From positions 6,929 to 70,928 of the forward strand of contig NZ_CALIST010000067.1 in assembly GCF_938041645.1 (NCBI RefSeq): a stretch of DNA of 64,000 nt, written 5' to 3'. This DNA comes from an uncultured Campylobacter sp. (GTDB lineage: Bacteria > Campylobacterota > Campylobacteria > Campylobacterales > Campylobacteraceae). The notes beneath the pieces were generated by a model. The model was not told the origin of the DNA. It was given only the letters and a program-made list of their open reading frames with translations, and searched no databases. Positions 42,097 to 50,729 of this stretch are shown here, in pieces. Within the stretch, counting starts at the first letter, position 1; every line of letters begins with the position of its first letter. The position numbers and the translations under genes are program-made.

Positions 42097-42204
42097 GCCC
42101 TTTCTTAGACCTGTGCAATGCTTTTTTTAGGCACCGCTTCAGGGTAGGAATACAGCAGAGCACTTAGATCTCGCATGTGCCGCAGCCATCTGGGAAGGGG
42201 TTTT
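42097..42204 (+). ncRNA. ffs: Signal recognition particle 4.5S RNA
   Basis: Small bacterial SRP RNA of about 105 nt that binds Ffh and targets nascent membrane proteins. The domain IV core is present: CAGGGTAGGAATACAGCAG at 42,140-42,158, with a GGAA tetraloop and the CAGG/AGCAG symmetric and asymmetric loops. The RNA ends pair over 12 continuous base pairs (42,098-42,109 with 42,189-42,200, including G-U pairs), and GGCAC/GTGCC forms an inner helix. The terminal helix runs into TTTT, so it likely doubles as the terminator. The 3' end touches the stop codon of the convergent HD-domain gene. Confidence 0.88.
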
Positions 42205-43438
42205 ATAAATCGATCCTATTAAGTCCGAAATGCTCTTTGAAATCATCGCAAACACTATAAAAATCGACGCCTTCAATTTTCGGCTTTGATTTGAAAAATT
42301 CCAGCATCGAATTATACCCGCTAAGCAGCTCCTTGCTTTTCACGCCGTAACTGATCGAAATCCCCGCCTCAAAAAACGCCGCTAGTTTGTCGCAATACTT
42401 AAGCGCCTTGCCGTCGATTGCGCGAAATTTGTCTTCATTAAACATCTTTAGGCTGCCTTCTGCAAATTTAGGCTCCTTGCCTAGCTCGAAGGTGCGGTTT
42501 TCGAACTCGTCTTTTATAAATTTACCGCTCTCTTTGCGGATACCCAAAATATAGCTAAAATCATCTCTCATATGTTCCGGCACGAATGGTAAAATTTTAT
42601 CGTCTATTAGCCGCATCTCATATTCGCTAATGATGTCGCTAAGGCCCTTAACGCCGTATTTTACGGGGCTAATGATGTCGCGAGTGAGGCTTTCGGGCAA
42701 ATCGTGAAATAGAGCACAGAAAAAATTATATGCCGTGCGCGAGCGGCACGCACCAACTTCAAGCGAGAAAAAGTAACTTAAAATCGCAACTACCAGCATG
42801 TGCCCAAGCACCGATGTCTCAGGGATGCGCGGCGTCTGTGCCCAGCGCTTTTGAAAACGAAGTCTGCCGCTAAGATCGACTATGCGAGCGAGTTTTTTAT
42901 TCATCACAATCTTTCGCACGCCGATAAGCTCGTAATAATCCTCAAGCTCCTCCTCAACCTTGGCTTTTAGCTCCTCGATATCGTTTAAAAACTGGCTAGT
43001 TTGATAGACGATGTTAAATTCCCACCGCGTAGAGAGGTAACTAGCCGCCTTTAAGATCACCGCTTCTTTCTTATGATCCTTGGAATTTAGATATTTTTTA
43101 AATCGCTCTAAAAACTCGCCGTTTTGAATAGGCAAAAGATCGCTTTCCAGGACGCTTAAAACCCATTCGTTGATCTTTTTTTTCTTGGTTTTTTGGATCT
43201 GATGAAAGACGTCCGGACGGATGTCGGTCACGACGATGCGCGCTAAAAACTCGAAAATCCCGGCTTCTATCACATAGTTGATATCTACATCGCGCTCAAA
43301 GCTAGCGATAAAATAAGCGATGATAAATTTATGTGCCTGCTTGTCGAGCTCGACTAAGCTCACCATCTTTGGGTAATCGTTCCAGCGGCTAATGCTTGCG
43401 GATTTAAAAATTTGTTCGACTAAATTTGAGCTTATCAT
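42203..43438 (-). CDS. HD-domain phosphohydrolase
   Basis: Cytoplasmic HD-superfamily metal-dependent phosphohydrolase, 411 residues. The HD motif region reads ETSVLGHMLVVAILSYFF, then FFCALFHDLPESLTRDIISPVK near residues 208-260, with His, His-Asp and Asp residues in the usual order as in the YfbR/dGTPase-like group. The N-terminal 180 residues are helical and charged. The last part is a helical tail. The start overlaps the queF stop by 4 nt (ATGA), so it is co-translated with queF in the gyrB unit. Substrate could be a nucleotide; not shown. Confidence 0.83.
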   Translation of the reverse strand: MISSNLVEQIFKSASISRWNDYPKMVSLVELDKQAHKFIIAYFIASFERDVDINYVIEAGIFEFLARIVVTDIRPDVFHQIQKTKKKKINEWVLSVLESDLLPIQNGEFLERFKKYLNSKDHKKEAVILKAASYLSTRWEFNIVYQTSQFLNDIEELKAKVEEELEDYYELIGVRKIVMNKKLARIVDLSGRLRFQKRWAQTPRIPETSVLGHMLVVAILSYFFSLEVGACRSRTAYNFFCALFHDLPESLTRDIISPVKYGVKGLSDIISEYEMRLIDDKILPFVPEHMRDDFSYILGIRKESGKFIKDEFENRTFELGKEPKFAEGSLKMFNEDKFRAIDGKALKYCDKLAAFFEAGISISYGVKSKELLSGYNSMLEFFKSKPKIEGVDFYSVCDDFKEHFGLNRIDL

Positions 43439-43815
43439 CGGTAAATTTGATCCGAGTTTATTTCGATTACCGTGTGGACGTTGCCGCGCGGATTAAAATC
43501 GCCCGTGATTTTCATAAATTTAGGCTTCAGCTTGCTTTGAAGCGCGCCGTAAATTTCATTTATACTATCCTCATGGCTGATGTAGCGGTTCATGAATGAA
43601 TTTATATAAAGTTTAATCGCTTTAAGTTCGACTACGAGCTTGTTAGGGATATATTCCAAATAGATCGTCGCAAAGTCCGGATAGCCCGAGCGCGGGCAAT
43701 GGCAGCAAAACTCGGGCAGAGTGATTTTTATTAAATAATCACGCTCCTGTTTATTGGGCCAAACTTCCATCTTTTCTATGTCGAATTTCTCAATTTCCTC
43801 TTCGCCGTATCTCAC
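43435..43815 (-). CDS. queF: NADPH-dependent 7-cyano-7-deazaguanine reductase QueF
   Basis: Cytoplasmic enzyme that reduces preQ0 to preQ1 in queuosine synthesis, 126 residues, the short (type I) form. The nucleophile region reads LPEFCCHCPRSGYPDFATIYLEYIP, in which the Cys before Pro (Cys 40) is the expected thioimide-forming residue. It has two additional Cys at 37 and 38, which is unusual. The QueF signature follows as ELKAIKLYINSFMN near residue 70, and HEDSINEI carries the conserved Glu/His pair. It overlaps both neighbours by 4 nt. Confidence 0.93.
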   Translation of the reverse strand: MRYGEEEIEKFDIEKMEVWPNKQERDYLIKITLPEFCCHCPRSGYPDFATIYLEYIPNKLVVELKAIKLYINSFMNRYISHEDSINEIYGALQSKLKPKFMKITGDFNPRGNVHTVIEINSDQIYR

Positions 43816-45245
43816 TGTAATCTCCTTAAATTCGATATATCATTCGGTTTTTCGACGCAAAATCCCTGAATATAATCGATACCCATTTTATAAAGCTGCA
43901 TTTGAAATTCCTGCTTATCTACAAAGCGCATTACGGTTTTGATGCCCGATTTAGCGCAGGCTTCGTTGATGCCTATAAATATATTTTTAATCTTTTCATC
44001 GTCTAAATTTTTATTAAATTCTATGTCGTAAACGATAAAATCCACTTCCAAAAATTTTAAATATTCAAAGCTCGCGTTCGAGCCGCCGAACTGCGACAGC
44101 GCGAAGCTAAATCCAAGTTCGCGGAATTTAATTAAAATTTCATCAAAGCGCTTAATCTCCGAATAGATAAGCTTTTCGTTAAACTCAAACACGATCTTTT
44201 TCGGATCGATTAGATTATTATCGATGAGCTTTAAAATTTCATTGCGAAACTCGTTATTTCGCAGCGTCTGAGGCATAATCTCGATAAAAATTTTAGCGTC
44301 GATATCTTTAAAATAGATGATCCTAGAAATCTGCCTCATCATCGAAATATCGTATTTAATATCGTAATGATTTAGAAGCAAAATATCTAAAATTCTACTT
44401 TTTGTGATCTTTTCGCCGCTTCTTAGATCAAGCTTTGGGATTAAATTTATATGTGATTTTACGCCATTTTTATCTGCAACGCGCTGATATTTAAAGCTAA
44501 AATTTTCACTATCGATCGCTTCCATAACGTCGGCGGAAAACACGTCGATTAGTACCTTCTCAACGTCGATCGCCTTCTCGCCGTGCTCTTCGTCGTCCAG
44601 GTGATTTATCTTATAAAATAGCGCATTTACAATATTATTTAGATTGCGATCATAGGAGCTTGGAAGCATCGTAAATTCACTTTTTATCTCTACGTTTTTA
44701 ATCGTTTGACTTGAAATTTTATGTTCAAACATCCGCAAAATATGGCTTAAATTCGTAGCTTTTGATTCTACTCCGAATACAAAGTAGCCATTTATAAAGC
44801 GTCCTATCGGAAGGTCCTTAAAACCCTGCTCCGCCATAAAATTTGAAAGTTCCTTACAATACTCGTATAAAATTTCATCGCCGTTTTTGTAACCGTATCG
44901 ATCGTTTATGTCGATAATATTTTTAATTCGCAAAAGAACGATATTTATTTGACGATTTTTAGCTAGATCGTTACTTAAAATTTTCTCGATCTCCTCGCGC
45001 ACAAACACATGCGTAACGGGATCGATCAGTGTCTTTTGAAAGCCGAAGTAAATTTGATAGATGACATAATAAACATAGCAGATCAAAAGTATCAAAAACA
45101 AAATTACATCATCAAATTTAAACTCGCCGTTTCGGAATAAAATAATTCCGAAAACAATCAAAACGCAGGTAAACGGTACCGAAATTTTAAGTGCCGTTAT
45201 GAAGCGGTTTTCGCGCTCTTTGGTCTCACTAAATAGAATAGACAT
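43812..45245 (-). CDS. Degenerate GGDEF-EAL membrane protein
   Basis: Membrane-anchored signalling-type protein of 477 residues. Two hydrophobic helices lie near 20-38 and 45-65. A GGDEF-type fold (about 75-190) begins LIDPVTHVFVREEIEKIL; the catalytic GGDEF is replaced by GRFINGYFVFG, so cyclase activity is unlikely. An EAL-type fold (about 240-477) follows with PKLDLRSGEKI, no EAL, and VDFIVYDIEF where active enzymes have a Lys/Asp pair. The catalytic acids are lost, so c-di-GMP hydrolysis is unlikely. A role as a c-di-GMP receptor or scaffold is possible. It lies between gyrB (1-nt overlap) and queF (4-nt overlap). Confidence 0.82.
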   Translation of the reverse strand: MSILFSETKERENRFITALKISVPFTCVLIVFGIILFRNGEFKFDDVILFLILLICYVYYVIYQIYFGFQKTLIDPVTHVFVREEIEKILSNDLAKNRQINIVLLRIKNIIDINDRYGYKNGDEILYEYCKELSNFMAEQGFKDLPIGRFINGYFVFGVESKATNLSHILRMFEHKISSQTIKNVEIKSEFTMLPSSYDRNLNNIVNALFYKINHLDDEEHGEKAIDVEKVLIDVFSADVMEAIDSENFSFKYQRVADKNGVKSHINLIPKLDLRSGEKITKSRILDILLLNHYDIKYDISMMRQISRIIYFKDIDAKIFIEIMPQTLRNNEFRNEILKLIDNNLIDPKKIVFEFNEKLIYSEIKRFDEILIKFRELGFSFALSQFGGSNASFEYLKFLEVDFIVYDIEFNKNLDDEKIKNIFIGINEACAKSGIKTVMRFVDKQEFQMQLYKMGIDYIQGFCVEKPNDISNLRRLQ

Positions 45246-47557
45246 TATATATCCAAGTGTTTAACATCTTTGGCATGGTCTTGAATGTAATTCCTACGAG
45301 GTTCAACCTCGTCGCCCATGAAGAGATTAAAGGTATCGCTAGCACTTTGTGCGTCTGCAATGCTGATTTTTAAAAGCCTTCTATTTTCAGGGCTCATAGT
45401 AGTTTCCCAAAGCTGCTCCGGATTCATCTCTCCAAGACCTTTATAGCGCTGAATATAAGCGCCTTTTTTCGAGCTTTTTTCGATTTCATCTAAAATTTCA
45501 ATAAAATCCTTACCGAAGCTTACATCTCGCTCTTTGATCTTTGAATAAACTCTGATCGCCTCTTCAAAGATATAATTGCCGAATAAATTCTCATCTATCA
45601 CAAGCTGTTCTAGGCCGCTTGGCGTCTGAACATAAATCCTAATCCCTTCATCATTTACGTAGGAATTTAAGATGTTAAATCCTTCACTTTCTAAGCGGGA
45701 TTTTAAAATTTTAAATAGTTCCTCGTATCCAAGGCTTCGCGCTTCATCGTTTTCTATTAAAAATCTGATCGCGCTAAGCACGCTGAAGCGCTTTTTAAGC
45801 TCATTTAGAAGCGAGCGGTAGTTTGAAACGATTTTTAAGTAATCGATCAGATCCTCGTTGCCGATGCCTTCAAACTCGCTCATATCGATGCCAGTTTCGA
45901 TCAAAAACTCGCTCAGCGCCTTTTCGTCTTTCAGATAAATCTCTTTTTTGCCCTTTTTATATCTAAAAAGCGGCGGCTGTGCCAGATAAACATAGCCGTT
46001 TTCGACAACAGGGCGTAAAAATCTAAAGAAAAAGGTTAAAAGCAGCGTCTGGATGTGGCTGCCGTCGACATCCGCATCGGTCATAATGATGATTTTGTGA
46101 TAGCGAAGTTTTTCCTCGTTAAATTCCTCGCCGATACCGCAACCAAACGCCGTGATCATATTTTTAATCTCTTCGGATTGTAAAATTCTATCCAGGCGCG
46201 CCTTTTCTACGTTTAAAATTTTACCTCTAAGCGGCAGTATCGCTTGAAACACGCGGTCTCTTCCCTGCTTTGCTGAACCGCCCGCGCTATCGCCCTCGAC
46301 TAGATAAATTTCGCTAATGCTTGCATCTTTACTCTGACAATCGGCTAACTTTCCGGGAAGGGTGCCAACGGAATTTATATTGTCTTTTTTGCGAGTTAGA
46401 TCGCGCGCTTTTTTTGCCGCTTCGCGACCGCGCGCAGCTAAAAGAGCTTTATTCATAATGGCGCGCGCTTCGATCGGATTTTCTTCAAAATACTTGCTAA
46501 GCACCTCAAACGCCATCTTTTGCACGATCGGTTTAACATAGCTGGAGCCCAGCTTGCCTTTAGTTTGTCCCTCAAACTGCGGTTCGGGAACCTTTACGCT
46601 AATTACCGCAATAAGCCCTTCGCGAACGTCGTCGCCGGTGATCTTCGTATCTTTTTCACGCGCAGCCGCATTTGCCGCGACGTAATTTGTTATCGCGCGC
46701 GTAAGACCCGCTCTAAAGCCCGCCTCATGCGTACCGCCATCCGGAGTTTTAATATTATTTACGAAGCTTAATAAATTTTCGCTATACGTTTCGTTATACA
46801 TCAGCGCAAAATCCACCATAACATCATCCGCGCTATCGCTAAACGATACAGCTTTAGATATGGCAGGCGCTTTATTCATATCATTTACGAAGCTCTCTAA
46901 GCCGCCTTCGAAGTGAAAGTGCTCGTCCCTGCCCGTGCGATTATCTTTAAAATTTATCGTAATTTTTGGATTTAGATACGCTAGCTCGCGAAATCTTTTT
47001 GATAAAATTTCATCATCAAATTCTAAAATTTCAAAAATTTCGCCGTCGGGCCAAAACTCGATCGTAGTACCCGTGCGATTAGTAGTTTTTATCTTTTCAA
47101 GCTCGGTAGTAGGAATTCCTTTGGCAAATTCTTGTCTATAAATATTTCCGTCACGTTTGATCGTAGCAACGAGCTTTTTTGAGAGCGCATTTACGACGCT
47201 AACGCCGACGCCGTGCAGACCGCCGGAAACTTTGTAAGTGTCTTTGTCAAATTTACCGCCTGCGTGAAGTACCGTAAGAACCACCGTCGCTGCAGGAATT
47301 TTTTCGGTCGGATGCATATCAACAGGGATTCCTCGACCGTTATCACTAACGATACAACTTCCCTCGTTTGTGATTTCGACGTCGATTGTGTCGCAGTACC
47401 CCGCCATCGCCTCATCGATCGAATTATCTACAACCTCATAAATCATATGATGAAGTCCGCCGATATTGGTATCTCCAATATACATTCCAGGGCGCTTTCT
47501 AACAGCCTCAAGACCTTTTAAAACTTTAATATTACTGGCGCCGTAATTTTGCTTCAT
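45245..47557 (-). CDS. gyrB: DNA gyrase subunit B
   Basis: ATPase subunit of DNA gyrase, 770 residues, which introduces negative supercoils with GyrA. Landmarks are the GHKL ATPase motifs (EVVDNSIDEAMAGYC; SDNGRGIPVDMHP; GGLHGVGVSVVNAL), the Toprim domain with LVEGDSAGGSAKQGRD near residue 420 and IIIMTDADVDGSHI near 490, and the C-terminal GLGEMNPEQLWETTM. The ATG follows AAAGGAAA. It lies 9 nt after dnaN in the replication block and overlaps the next gene by one base. Confidence 0.98.
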   Translation of the reverse strand: MKQNYGASNIKVLKGLEAVRKRPGMYIGDTNIGGLHHMIYEVVDNSIDEAMAGYCDTIDVEITNEGSCIVSDNGRGIPVDMHPTEKIPAATVVLTVLHAGGKFDKDTYKVSGGLHGVGVSVVNALSKKLVATIKRDGNIYRQEFAKGIPTTELEKIKTTNRTGTTIEFWPDGEIFEILEFDDEILSKRFRELAYLNPKITINFKDNRTGRDEHFHFEGGLESFVNDMNKAPAISKAVSFSDSADDVMVDFALMYNETYSENLLSFVNNIKTPDGGTHEAGFRAGLTRAITNYVAANAAAREKDTKITGDDVREGLIAVISVKVPEPQFEGQTKGKLGSSYVKPIVQKMAFEVLSKYFEENPIEARAIMNKALLAARGREAAKKARDLTRKKDNINSVGTLPGKLADCQSKDASISEIYLVEGDSAGGSAKQGRDRVFQAILPLRGKILNVEKARLDRILQSEEIKNMITAFGCGIGEEFNEEKLRYHKIIIMTDADVDGSHIQTLLLTFFFRFLRPVVENGYVYLAQPPLFRYKKGKKEIYLKDEKALSEFLIETGIDMSEFEGIGNEDLIDYLKIVSNYRSLLNELKKRFSVLSAIRFLIENDEARSLGYEELFKILKSRLESEGFNILNSYVNDEGIRIYVQTPSGLEQLVIDENLFGNYIFEEAIRVYSKIKERDVSFGKDFIEILDEIEKSSKKGAYIQRYKGLGEMNPEQLWETTMSPENRRLLKISIADAQSASDTFNLFMGDEVEPRRNYIQDHAKDVKHLDI

Positions 47558-47566
47558 AATTTTCCT

Positions 47567-48646
47567 TTAAATATTATTTATCGGCATGACGACCGTTTTT
47601 AAGCCATCCGCGCTAAGTACGAACGCCGTATCGGAGCTGTTAAAATCAAGCTCAAAAATTTCACTCTCTATGTTACTTAAAAAATCAAGCAGAAAGCGGT
47701 TTTTCACGCCAAAAACTATCTCTCCGTTTATATCGATTGGCGCTTCAATTTCGGTCTTTGCCTCGGAATTATCCTCGTTGATGCTCTCAAAAATCATTCC
47801 ATCCTTTTTAATGGTAACCTTCATCTCCTCGCACATTGCGTTTATTGCTCGCACTCCACTTACCATCTTATCGCGCGGAATTGAAATTTTGTACGCCGTA
47901 TCGCTTGGGATCACGCGCTCGTAGTTTGGAAATTTGCCGTTAATAAGCTTTGTAAAAAACTCAAAATTCTCGCTCACCGCTAGCAGCACGTTTTCGTCGT
48001 AGTAAATTTTAATTTTGTCCGAAAATAGCTTTTGAATTTCGCCTATTGCCTTTTTAGGGATTAAAATTTTAGTATCTAGCTCGCCCGCTTTTGACTGAGT
48101 GATCAGCTTATAAACGCTAAGTCGTTTAGTATCGGTCCCGACTAAATTTAAAAAGCCCTCTTTTACGTCGATCAAAGCTCCGTTTAGCTCATATTTTGGA
48201 TTGTTCGTATCGATCGAGGGATATATTTTTTTAAGGCTTCTGCCTAAAATTCCAGCATTTACGTCAAAGCTGTTTTTGCCCTCTATCGTAGGAAAGCTCG
48301 GAAAATCCCTCGTTTCAAACATCGGAAGCTTATACTTGGATTTTTTTTGCTTTACAAATAGCGCTCCGTTGACAGTTTCTAAAGTAACGTTATCGTCGCT
48401 TAGGCCTTTAATAACGCTAAGAAGCTTACCTCCGTTTGCCGTGGCTTCTCCCTTTGTTTCTATTGAGACATTTTGTAGATTGTAGCTCAAACCTATTTCA
48501 TGATCGGTAGCTTTTATACTAAAAATTCCATCTTTAGCACTCATTAAAAGATGTGATGTTATCGAGCTTAGATCTTTTTTATCAAGATAAGAGCTGGCAT
48601 TGGAAACTATCTCTTCTAAAAGTTTTTTAGTGATTAACACTTTCAT
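47567..48646 (-). CDS. dnaN: DNA polymerase III sliding clamp, beta subunit
   Basis: Processivity clamp of the replicative polymerase, 359 residues, forming a ring dimer around DNA. The three repeated clamp domains are visible, with LVGTDTKRLSVYKL near residue 170 and the C-terminal DGLKTVVMPINN ending. The N-terminus MKVLITKKLLEEIVSNAS is family-typical. The ATG has an AAAGGATAA site. The gene lies between the dnaA-dnaN origin spacer and gyrB. Confidence 0.97.
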   Translation of the reverse strand: MKVLITKKLLEEIVSNASSYLDKKDLSSITSHLLMSAKDGIFSIKATDHEIGLSYNLQNVSIETKGEATANGGKLLSVIKGLSDDNVTLETVNGALFVKQKKSKYKLPMFETRDFPSFPTIEGKNSFDVNAGILGRSLKKIYPSIDTNNPKYELNGALIDVKEGFLNLVGTDTKRLSVYKLITQSKAGELDTKILIPKKAIGEIQKLFSDKIKIYYDENVLLAVSENFEFFTKLINGKFPNYERVIPSDTAYKISIPRDKMVSGVRAINAMCEEMKVTIKKDGMIFESINEDNSEAKTEIEAPIDINGEIVFGVKNRFLLDFLSNIESEIFELDFNSSDTAFVLSADGLKTVVMPINNI

Positions 48647-48802
48647 ATTTTTATCCTTTTAAATTTTTATCGTTGTAGTAGTTGGTAAGAGGTTTTTGTG
48701 AAAAACTTATCCTAAAGCTTGTCTTTAGGTAGTTTATCCAGTGAGTAAGTAGCTTTGTTTTATTCACTTTCATTCACCTTTTTTGCTTTATTTTCATAAA
48801 GT
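48647..48802. other. Candidate origin of replication, dnaA-dnaN part
   Basis: A 156-bp spacer with a cluster of DnaA boxes: TTATTCACT at 48,760-48,768, TCATTCACC at 48,770-48,778, an inverted TTACTCACT at 48,740-48,748 and TTATCCAGT at 48,734-48,742. TTATTCAC/TCATTCAC is the consensus in Helicobacter and Campylobacter. AT-rich text near 48,650-48,680 could unwind. With boxes also upstream of dnaA, the origin looks bipartite, as described for Helicobacter pylori. Confidence 0.75.
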
Positions 48803-50131
48803 CTAAATTTCATTCTTATCCTTTTTGGTTATTTTGTTTTTTAGCTCTTCAATTTTTATCTTTAATATCTCGTCGGTTTGAATGAGCTCGTTGATTTTTT
48901 TGATATTTTTGCTGATGGCGCTGTGATCTTTTAGATTAAAAAATGCGGCGATTTTTGGCATTGAGTTTTGAGTTAACTGTTTGGTTAGATATATGCAAAT
49001 TTGGCGCGCTTCGACGACGTTTTTAGCTCGCGTTTTGCTCTTTAGCTCGCTAGGTTTTACGTTCAGTTCTTTTGAAATCACCTCTATGACGTGTTCAAGG
49101 CTCACGCTTGAATATTTTTGGTGAATTTGATCTTGCAGCGTACTTTTGGTAAATTCTAGCGTGATCTTTGTGCGAAGTATCGACGAGTAAGCGTTTAGCT
49201 TGTTGATTGCGCCCTCAATCTCGCGGATATTATCGCCCATATTTGCGGCGATGTATTCTACGACGTCGTGTGGAATTCTAACGCGATTTTCCTCGCTCTT
49301 TTTATTGATAATGGCGATTTTAGTTTCTAGATTTGGCGGGGTAATGTTTGCTATTATGCCGCTTTCAAATCGCGTTGTCAGGCGACTTTCAAAGCCTTTT
49401 AGGAATTTTGGTGGTAGGTCGTTGGTAAGGACGATTTGGCAGTTTTTGTCTTTCAGCTCGTTAAACGTATAAAAAAGCTCTTCTTGAGCTTTGTCACGCC
49501 CGATTAAAAACTGAATGTCGTCGATGAGTAAAACATCGCAGTTGCGGTATTTTTGTTTAAATTTATCGATTGAGTTGTTTTTGAGATTAAAAACAAAATC
49601 ATTAGCAAATTGCTCGCTAGTGACGCAGATGACGGTCTTTCCCTTTTTGATGCAGTAATTTCCGATCGATTGAAGCAAGTGAGTTTTTCCTAGCCCGCTA
49701 GGTCCGTAGATAAAGAGCGGATTAAAGCGAATTCCGGGCTCTTTTGCGACTGTAATAGAGCACTCAAAAGCAAATTTATTTGAATCGCCGATGATAAAAT
49801 TTTCAAAATTATAATTTTCGCTTAAAATGGTGCTCTTTGACTTTTCCGAGATGATTTTTACCTTTTCTTTCGGCGAAATTTTAGCTTTTGAGGTGATTTT
49901 GACGATTACGTCGTTAAGTCCAAACTGTTTTTTGATAAGCTCTTTTATCTTAGTGCCGTATTTTGTCTGGGCATATTTGGCTATAAACTCGTTAGTTGCG
50001 TTATAAATGAAAAATTCCGGGGTCGAGTTTTTATCGTTAAATTTCAAATTTTTAATGTATCTAGAGTATTCGGTAGGTAAAATTTCCTTCTCTAAATTCG
50101 ATAAAATTTCTTGTGCTTGCGACGTCGCCAT
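48803..50131 (-). CDS. dnaA: Chromosomal replication initiator DnaA
   Basis: Replication initiator, 442 residues, binding DnaA boxes and melting the origin. Walker A is GPSGLGKTHLLQSIG near residue 145, Walker B is VLLIDDIQFL near 200, and sensor text ESRLTTRFESG lies near 260. The C-terminal domain has KSRARNVVEARQICIYLTKQLTQ-like text and the DnaA signature around LKDHSAISKNIKKI near 400. The ATG has AAGGGAAT upstream. It heads the leftward unit dnaA-dnaN-gyrB; ruvC runs divergently from the same origin spacer. Confidence 0.98.
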   Translation of the reverse strand: MATSQAQEILSNLEKEILPTEYSRYIKNLKFNDKNSTPEFFIYNATNEFIAKYAQTKYGTKIKELIKKQFGLNDVIVKITSKAKISPKEKVKIISEKSKSTILSENYNFENFIIGDSNKFAFECSITVAKEPGIRFNPLFIYGPSGLGKTHLLQSIGNYCIKKGKTVICVTSEQFANDFVFNLKNNSIDKFKQKYRNCDVLLIDDIQFLIGRDKAQEELFYTFNELKDKNCQIVLTNDLPPKFLKGFESRLTTRFESGIIANITPPNLETKIAIINKKSEENRVRIPHDVVEYIAANMGDNIREIEGAINKLNAYSSILRTKITLEFTKSTLQDQIHQKYSSVSLEHVIEVISKELNVKPSELKSKTRAKNVVEARQICIYLTKQLTQNSMPKIAAFFNLKDHSAISKNIKKINELIQTDEILKIKIEELKNKITKKDKNEI

Positions 50132-50241
50132 AAAATTCCCTTACAAATTAGATTAAGATTTTAGCTAAATTTCGCTAAATTTGCGGTAAATTTAAGTTTA
50201 TTCACTTGTGATTAAGCAGTGAATAAGCGTGAAAGAGGGTT
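50132..50241. other. Candidate origin of replication, ruvC-dnaA part
   Basis: A 110-bp divergent spacer holding two perfect DnaA boxes in opposite orientation: TTATTCACT at 50,198-50,206 (plus) and at 50,218-50,226 (minus). They are 11 bp apart. With the cluster after dnaA this gives a two-part origin, and the boxes also lie where they could autoregulate dnaA. Confidence 0.75.
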
Positions 50242-50721
50242 ATGAAAATTTTAGGAATTGATCCCGGAACTAGAAATTTAGGCTATGCGATTTTGGAAAA
50301 AGACGTGAATAAAATCACTCTCATAGAGGCAGGACTTGTGAAAATGAAGGCCGAAAACGTGCAATTTCAAATGACGCAGATGAGTGAGGCGATCGATCAA
50401 ATTTTCAGTGCTCATGAGATCGATGAGGTCGCGATAGAATCGATGTTTTATGCCTATAATCCGCAGTCTGTTTTAAAGCTCGCTCAGTTTCGCGGCGCGC
50501 TAGCCCTTAAAATTTTACAAATTTTTGGAAATTTTGCCGAATACACGCCGCTTCAGATAAAAAAATCGGTCACGGGCAAAGCAAAGGCGGCGAAGGAGCA
50601 GGTTGCGTTCATGGTGAAGCGGATCTTGGGGATTAATAAGGAGATTAAGCCGCTTGATATTACGGATGCTATAGCTATCGCGCTTACGCATGCAAATGTT
50701 ATGCGCTTAGCGCCTAAATAG
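50242..50721 (+). CDS. ruvC: Holliday junction endonuclease RuvC
   Basis: Resolves Holliday junctions in recombination repair together with RuvAB, 159 residues. The RNase H-like fold begins GIDPGTRNLGYAIL with catalytic Asp 7. IESMFYAYNPQSVLKLAQFRGA carries the catalytic Glu near 68, KKSVTGKAKAAKEQV is the DNA-binding segment near 115-130, and the C-terminal Asp pair is in DITDAIAIALTHA. The ATG follows AAAGAGGG. It is the first gene of a rightward unit from the origin. Confidence 0.96.
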   Translation: MKILGIDPGTRNLGYAILEKDVNKITLIEAGLVKMKAENVQFQMTQMSEAIDQIFSAHEIDEVAIESMFYAYNPQSVLKLAQFRGALALKILQIFGNFAEYTPLQIKKSVTGKAKAAKEQVAFMVKRILGINKEIKPLDITDAIAIALTHANVMRLAPK

Positions 50722-50729
50722 GAGGTTTT

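Noticed and set aside
43812..45245. Active diguanylate cyclase or phosphodiesterase
   Set aside because: The catalytic GGDEF and EAL residues are both replaced.
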